From Euryodendron excelsum (Eukaryota; Streptophyta; Magnoliopsida; Ericales; Pentaphylacaceae), in contig CM065397.1 in the NCBI GenBank assembly GCA_033060915.1, forward strand, positions 35,057,501 to 35,121,500: 64,000 nucleotides of DNA. Direction: 5' to 3'. Of the stretch, positions 60,058-64,000 are shown one piece after another. The position numbers and the translations under genes are program-made. The notes under the pieces were generated by a model, which was not told the DNA's origin, did not search any database, and saw only the letters and a program-made list of their open reading frames with translations. Each line of letters starts with the position of its first letter. Position 1 is the first letter of the stretch.

Positions 60058-60065
60058 TATAAATA
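60058..60065 (+). promoter_or_regulatory. TATA box of E3 5' LTR
   Basis: TATAAATA in CTATCTATAAATACAGAGCC. It lies in the uninterrupted right part of the LTR and would drive rightward transcription into the E3 interior. The upstream promoter region is split by three insertions, and no GGCGCC cluster precedes it directly. Confidence 0.7.
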
Positions 60066-60879
60066 CAGAGCCTCCTCCAGCGTGAAGAGTGTCTGCAAAC
60101 ACAGTCTAAAAACTCTGCTCTTCGATATAGAGCTCGAAGCCTCTCCAAACCCTAGCTCTCTTTAGGTTCTCCAAACCTTAGCCCTTATACGCTTAACCCT
60201 AGCTCACATACACTCTTATACACTCATATACAAGCCTCCATTGAAGACTTGAAGTGCTGCAACTTGGAAGCTCTCAAAGACCGAGGCAAAGCAAACAAAG
60301 CAAGCAAGCAAAACAAAGAAGACAGAAGGTAGGCTTCCTATTTACGTTTAAGCAATTTCCCCCCTCTCTTCTCTTTCCTAACCCACTTGGGTTATCTTCT
60401 ATTTTAATCCCCATCTTCTACCCCCCTTTCTTGCATGTTTGAAACAAGGGACTCTCAGGTTCATGTGTAGGATTAGGCTATTGAAATTCATCGTGTTGGG
60501 GGCTTTCTCTTAGTCTAACCGAAGACCACGTGGGTTCGGCCGCCTTGATTATATGGTGAAGCCTTTAACCTTGTATGTTCACGACCCTAACTTGCATTGT
60601 TCATATCATGATCATGCATCTCTCTAAAACTTGCTTTCAAACTCGTTTTCAAAACTTGCATTGAAAATCGTTTTCAAAACTTGCATTAAATCTTCTTTTT
60701 CCAAACTTATTTTAAAAATCAAAATGCTAGGGTGATTCTAACCTTTCCATGGTTAGGGTTGCTTTAAGAAAGTGTTGCATTTAAAGTGACTTTTATGGTC
60801 CATATTTTCAAATCTTTATTGTTTTCAAAACCATAACCCTAGAATAATTCTAATCCCTTCATGGTTAGAATCATTTTAG

Positions 60880-62400
60880 GAAAGTGGGATATTTTTAAAG
60901 ACTTGTAAAAGTGCACATTCAATTCTCTTTCCGAATTACTTTTCAAACTTACCTTCCAAAACTTCCTTTTTAAATCCTCTCCAAAATCTCTTCTCCAATA
61001 TACTTTCTAAAAACTCTCTCCAATCTCTTTTCCAAAATTGCTTTCTAAAAATTGATTTCTAAAAATTCCCTTCAAAAAACTTACTTTCCTAAAAATTCTT
61101 TTCAAATTCCTTCCCACAAGCTCTTTTGAAAAATTCACTTTCTAAAAACTCTCTTCAAGTTTCCTTCCTAGAAACTCACTTCAAAATATCTACTTTCCAA
61201 AATCTGTTTTTCTTGAAGCCCAAGTCAAACCCTAGGGCCAATGTTTAGAAAACCCTAATTTCCACTTTCCTTTTCCGGTTCAAATCATAGATTTCAAAAA
61301 TTCTATTTCTTACATCAAACTCTTAGGTTCCTAAAACTATTTTTCAATGTCAAATAATATTTTCTAAATCCAAGTTTTCCAAATCTCATCATTTCCAATT
61401 CCATGTCAAATCTAGCCCTCCAACTTAGAAAACTAAATCAAATCTTCCGTTTTTTAAACTAAATCAAATCCTCCATTTTTGGAAACAAAATCAAATCATC
61501 GCTTTTTAGAAATAAAATTTAATATTTTATTTTAAGAAATAGAAATCAAATCTTTCCTAATCCAAATCTTTCTTAATTCCAATCCTTCCTAATCTCATAC
61601 CTTCCTAAATCTTAAGTTTCTAAAACTTAAGCTTTCAAATCTTTCCTTAAACTTTAAACTTCTTAATCTTTCTAAACCAAAACTTTTCCTAATTCTAAAA
61701 CTTTCCAAATTCGAAACGTTTCTCAAACCTAACCAAATCTTTCCTAACAAGGAAACTTTCCAAATTTGAAACTTTCTTAAGTTGAAACTTTCTAAATTCA
61801 AAACTTTCCAATTTCAAAACCTTTCCTATTCGAAACTTTCCTAAAATGAAACTTTCCTAATTCGAAACTTTCCTATTTTGAAACTTTTCTGATTTTAAGA
61901 TTTTTTAAATTTAATATTTCATAGACTCCAACTCTCCATGTTTTCTAAGTCAAATTTTCCAATCAAATCTTTCTTAATCTCAAGTCTTTCCTAAGTCCTA
62001 TCTTTTCTAAGTCTAGATTTTCCAAAACCAAACTTTTCTAAAACCAAACTTCTCAAGTTCAAGTCAATTCAATTACATGTTTCAACCCTAGGTTACCCTA
62101 AGTCCTAGGATGTCTAAACCCTAGTTCAACCCTAACCCTAAAGTTAGGAAGCTTTCAACTCTTCTCCAAAAGTTCTTTTCTAAACCAAGATAGTTTTTCA
62201 AATGTCAATTCAAGTTAAGATGTTTTCAAAACTCCATGTTTCCAAATCAAGTTCAAATTCAATTCTAAGGTCTATTTCAAATCCTCAAGTTCTATTTTAA
62301 ATCAAAGTTCAATCTTTTCAAATCTTCCAAGTCAATTTCAAATCAAAGTTCAATTTTCAATCTTCAAATCTAAGTTCCAAATCAAACTCTTTTCAAATCA
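60880..62400 (+). repeat. degenerate CTTTCCTAAA repeat domain of E3 LTR
   Basis: About 1.5 kb of pyrimidine-biased imperfect repeats with AAACTTTCCTAAA cores. It is followed by the GAACTACGATTGACCTGATT and GGATGCATAGGCAACCC blocks (about 62423-62470). Confidence 0.75.
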
Positions 62401-63233
62401 AATTTTCTATCAGACTCTTGTCTGAACTACGATTGACCTGATTTCCAAAAAGGGATGCATAGGCAACCCTCACGGGTGCAGTCATAACTTTTTTTTAAAT
62501 CTCGAATTCCACAACTTTTTTTCAAGTTTCCAATTCCATAACTATTTTAAATTTCCAATTCCAAAAATCTATTTTCAAATCTCTATTTTCAATTTCTAAA
62601 ACTTTTTTTCAAAATTAAATCTATCTTTTCAAATCCATTTCAAATCAAATCAAGTTCTTTTCAAATCTGTTGTCAAAATCATGTCTTATTCTTGCACTTG
62701 CATATCATGCATCATGTCAAAGATCTTTTCAAAATTCTATTCAAAAGTGGATAGTTTTGGACATTTATTAATCAAAGACTCTAATGAGTGAATCATGGGT
62801 GAACAGACACGTAGGTAACGCAACGGCGGGGTAGGGTGATGGCTTAGTACGTCTTCCCTACGCATAACCAACCTCCAGACCTAGATCACTATTTTCAAAA
62901 ACCAAATGGAGTTATTTTCAAGAAAGGGCTTAAATTTTTCAAAAGGTTTTCAAACAACCTCTTTTCTTAAAAACCCTCTCTTGAGGAAATTTTCAAAATT
63001 GTTTTCAAAAACCCTAAGTGTAATTTTCGGATTGTGCTTAGTTTTTAGGTGACCTAACTCACCTTAATCAAGTTAGGTGGCAACTCCAAATTGCTTTTCA
63101 AAAGCCCTTGTTCAAAATTAATTTCAAAATCAAACCTAGTCGCACTCACCCTTCTAGGAGGATGAGTTCTAATGAGAGAGCACTATGTTTTTCTCACTTG
63201 TCTTTTTCGAGTGCGAAAAATTGGGGCACGACA

Positions 63234-64000
63234 GTTGGCGACTCTACTGGGAACAGTTAGAGGGTTAGGCCATTGTCATGTCTTTTCACCCTTCACCCAT
63301 GTAGAGTCTTTAATTAATTTGTTCAATCCTATCCACTCCAGAATTTTCAAAATCAAATTTTCAAAGTTGTTTTCAAAAACATACATCTAATTTATTTCCA
63401 TTCATATTATCTTGTATTAAGTTTGTTATCTGCATAATAACTGTTGCATATTTATTTTGTAGGTGGATTTTTATACACGTTTTGTTTAATTTCATGCTAA
63501 CTGCTCTACATATTATGAATGTATGGAATGGACAGGAAGGATAGGAGTTGTTGGGCATTTTTCTCCAATTTTCAAAAATCACACACGCACTGCACGTGCA
63601 CTTGCATTCTACATATTTGCATTCTCTACCCTGATTTGTCCCTTCCAGTTAGAAGGGGGAACGACATATTGGTTATGGGCAAGATGTTGTGTCAGTTTCT
63701 TCGCATACGGCCTCTTGATGGTCCCTCGCTCGGATCACCAACCAATCATGGCACCACCTCAGGGAGTGGGCCTAGGTTTGAAGATCTGGGAACCGAGCCT
63801 TCTTAGGACGCATTAGTAAACCCTCAATCTCATGCTCATATAGACACCGTGCATAGCTGAACCTCTGCTAAATTTAAGACACGCGCACTGATTTCAAAAC
63901 CATGGAGTGGCCCCAATCCCTCCATGCTCACAAAGATAGGATTGCCAAGAAGACAAGGGCAATCAATCAACAAGGTCTCTTAGCGACCTCCTCAACGTCA
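63234..64000 (+). mobile_element. E3 interior: 5' leader, continuing beyond window
   Basis: It matches the leaders of E1 and E2: TTAGAGGGTTAGGCCATTGTC, GGAGTTGTTGGGC, CGCTCGGATCACCAACCAATC, ATAGCTGAACCTCTGC and ATTGCCAAGAAGACAAGGGC. The overlapping open frames at 63519-63816 lie in this leader; the E1 and E2 copies do not keep them open, so I do not call a gene. Any gag-pol would start right of the window. Confidence 0.75.
63236..63253 (+). other. primer-binding site of E3
   Basis: TGGCGACTCTACTGGGAA starts two bases after the LTR end CGACA. It is the tRNA-Arg type, with small differences from the E2 site. Confidence 0.82.

Larger units (their letters stand above)
43911..63233 (+). mobile_element. 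5' LTR of Ogre-like element E3 (L9), split by three solo LTRs
   Basis: The LTR starts TGTAAGCACCCCATTTTTG at 43911 and ends TTGGGGCACGACA at 63233, followed by a PBS. Its own sequence lies in four pieces: 43911-44010, 48747-49241, 54004-54308 and 59713-63233, about 4.42 kb in all. Joined in order, these give the usual module order. It is inserted in L8 after ATTAG (43906-43910); the matching duplication should follow the E3 3' LTR beyond the window. Confidence 0.9.

Noticed and set aside
63519..63816. Two overlapping open frames near the right edge
   Set aside because: They lie in the E3 leader, which is shared with E1 and E2 where the frames are not maintained.
1..64000. tRNA, rRNA or organellar sequence
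   Set aside because: No cloverleaf, rRNA core or plastid/mitochondrial gene text seen; the tRNA-like strings are only primer-binding sites.

Overview
This window looks like repeat-only nuclear DNA from a flowering plant with a large genome, most likely a eudicot. I cannot name the species, and I see no intact host gene, rRNA or tRNA. Nearly every base belongs to LTR retrotransposons nested in one another. I resolved the nesting from LTR ends (TG...CA), target-site duplications (TSDs), primer-binding sites (PBS), polypurine tracts (PPT) and TATA boxes.

The dominant family has giant LTRs of about 4.4-5.7 kb. They start TGTAAGCACCCCATTTTTG and end with a CGCGACA-type terminus. Two bases after the LTR comes a PBS of the form TGGCGACTCNACTGGG, the tRNA-Arg type known from Ogre/Tat Ty3-gypsy elements. 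I call this family 'Ogre-like'. The backbone is one old plus-strand Ogre-like element, E1. Its truncated 5' LTR is at about 14147-15894, a decayed gag lies at 21763-23128 and 30348-30560, and 3' tandem arrays run 39340-40520. Its PPT is at 40811 and its 3' LTR starts at 40828. Without insertions the E1 interior is only about 7 kb, and I find no recognisable pol.

Insertions into E1, left to right: (1) a plus-strand copia element of SIRE/Maximus type, with a pol fragment at 3-205, an envelope-like pseudogene at 4231-5773, and a PPT and 3' LTR start at 6301-6317. It is itself hit by an Ogre-like LTR (206-4059, truncated) and a solo LTR (6884-14115), and the latter carries a second gypsy-type solo LTR (11529-14098). 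(2) A solo LTR at 16630-21089. (3) A minus-strand deletion derivative, E2, at 23129-30342. (4) A plus-strand solo LTR at 31305-36259. (5) A copia-type solo LTR at 36909-38211. (6) From 43911, a younger plus-strand element E3, whose 5' LTR runs to 63233 because three minus-strand solo LTRs sit inside it (44011-48741, 49242-53998, 54309-59707). The E3 interior begins at 63234 and leaves the window.

The LTRs share modules in true 5'-3' order: LTR start; minisatellites in the upstream region (81-bp, 29-bp and 157-bp units); a cluster of GGCGCC palindromes; a CTATAAATA box; a conserved block; 1.2-2 kb of degenerate TTTCCTAAA-like sequence; a GGATACGTAGGCAACC-type block; LTR end. The long open reading frames in the window are mostly artefacts of these repeats. 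The striking points are the depth of self-nesting, the number of solo LTRs, the large inverted repeats formed by opposed LTRs, and a 15-unit 81-bp array with no length variation.
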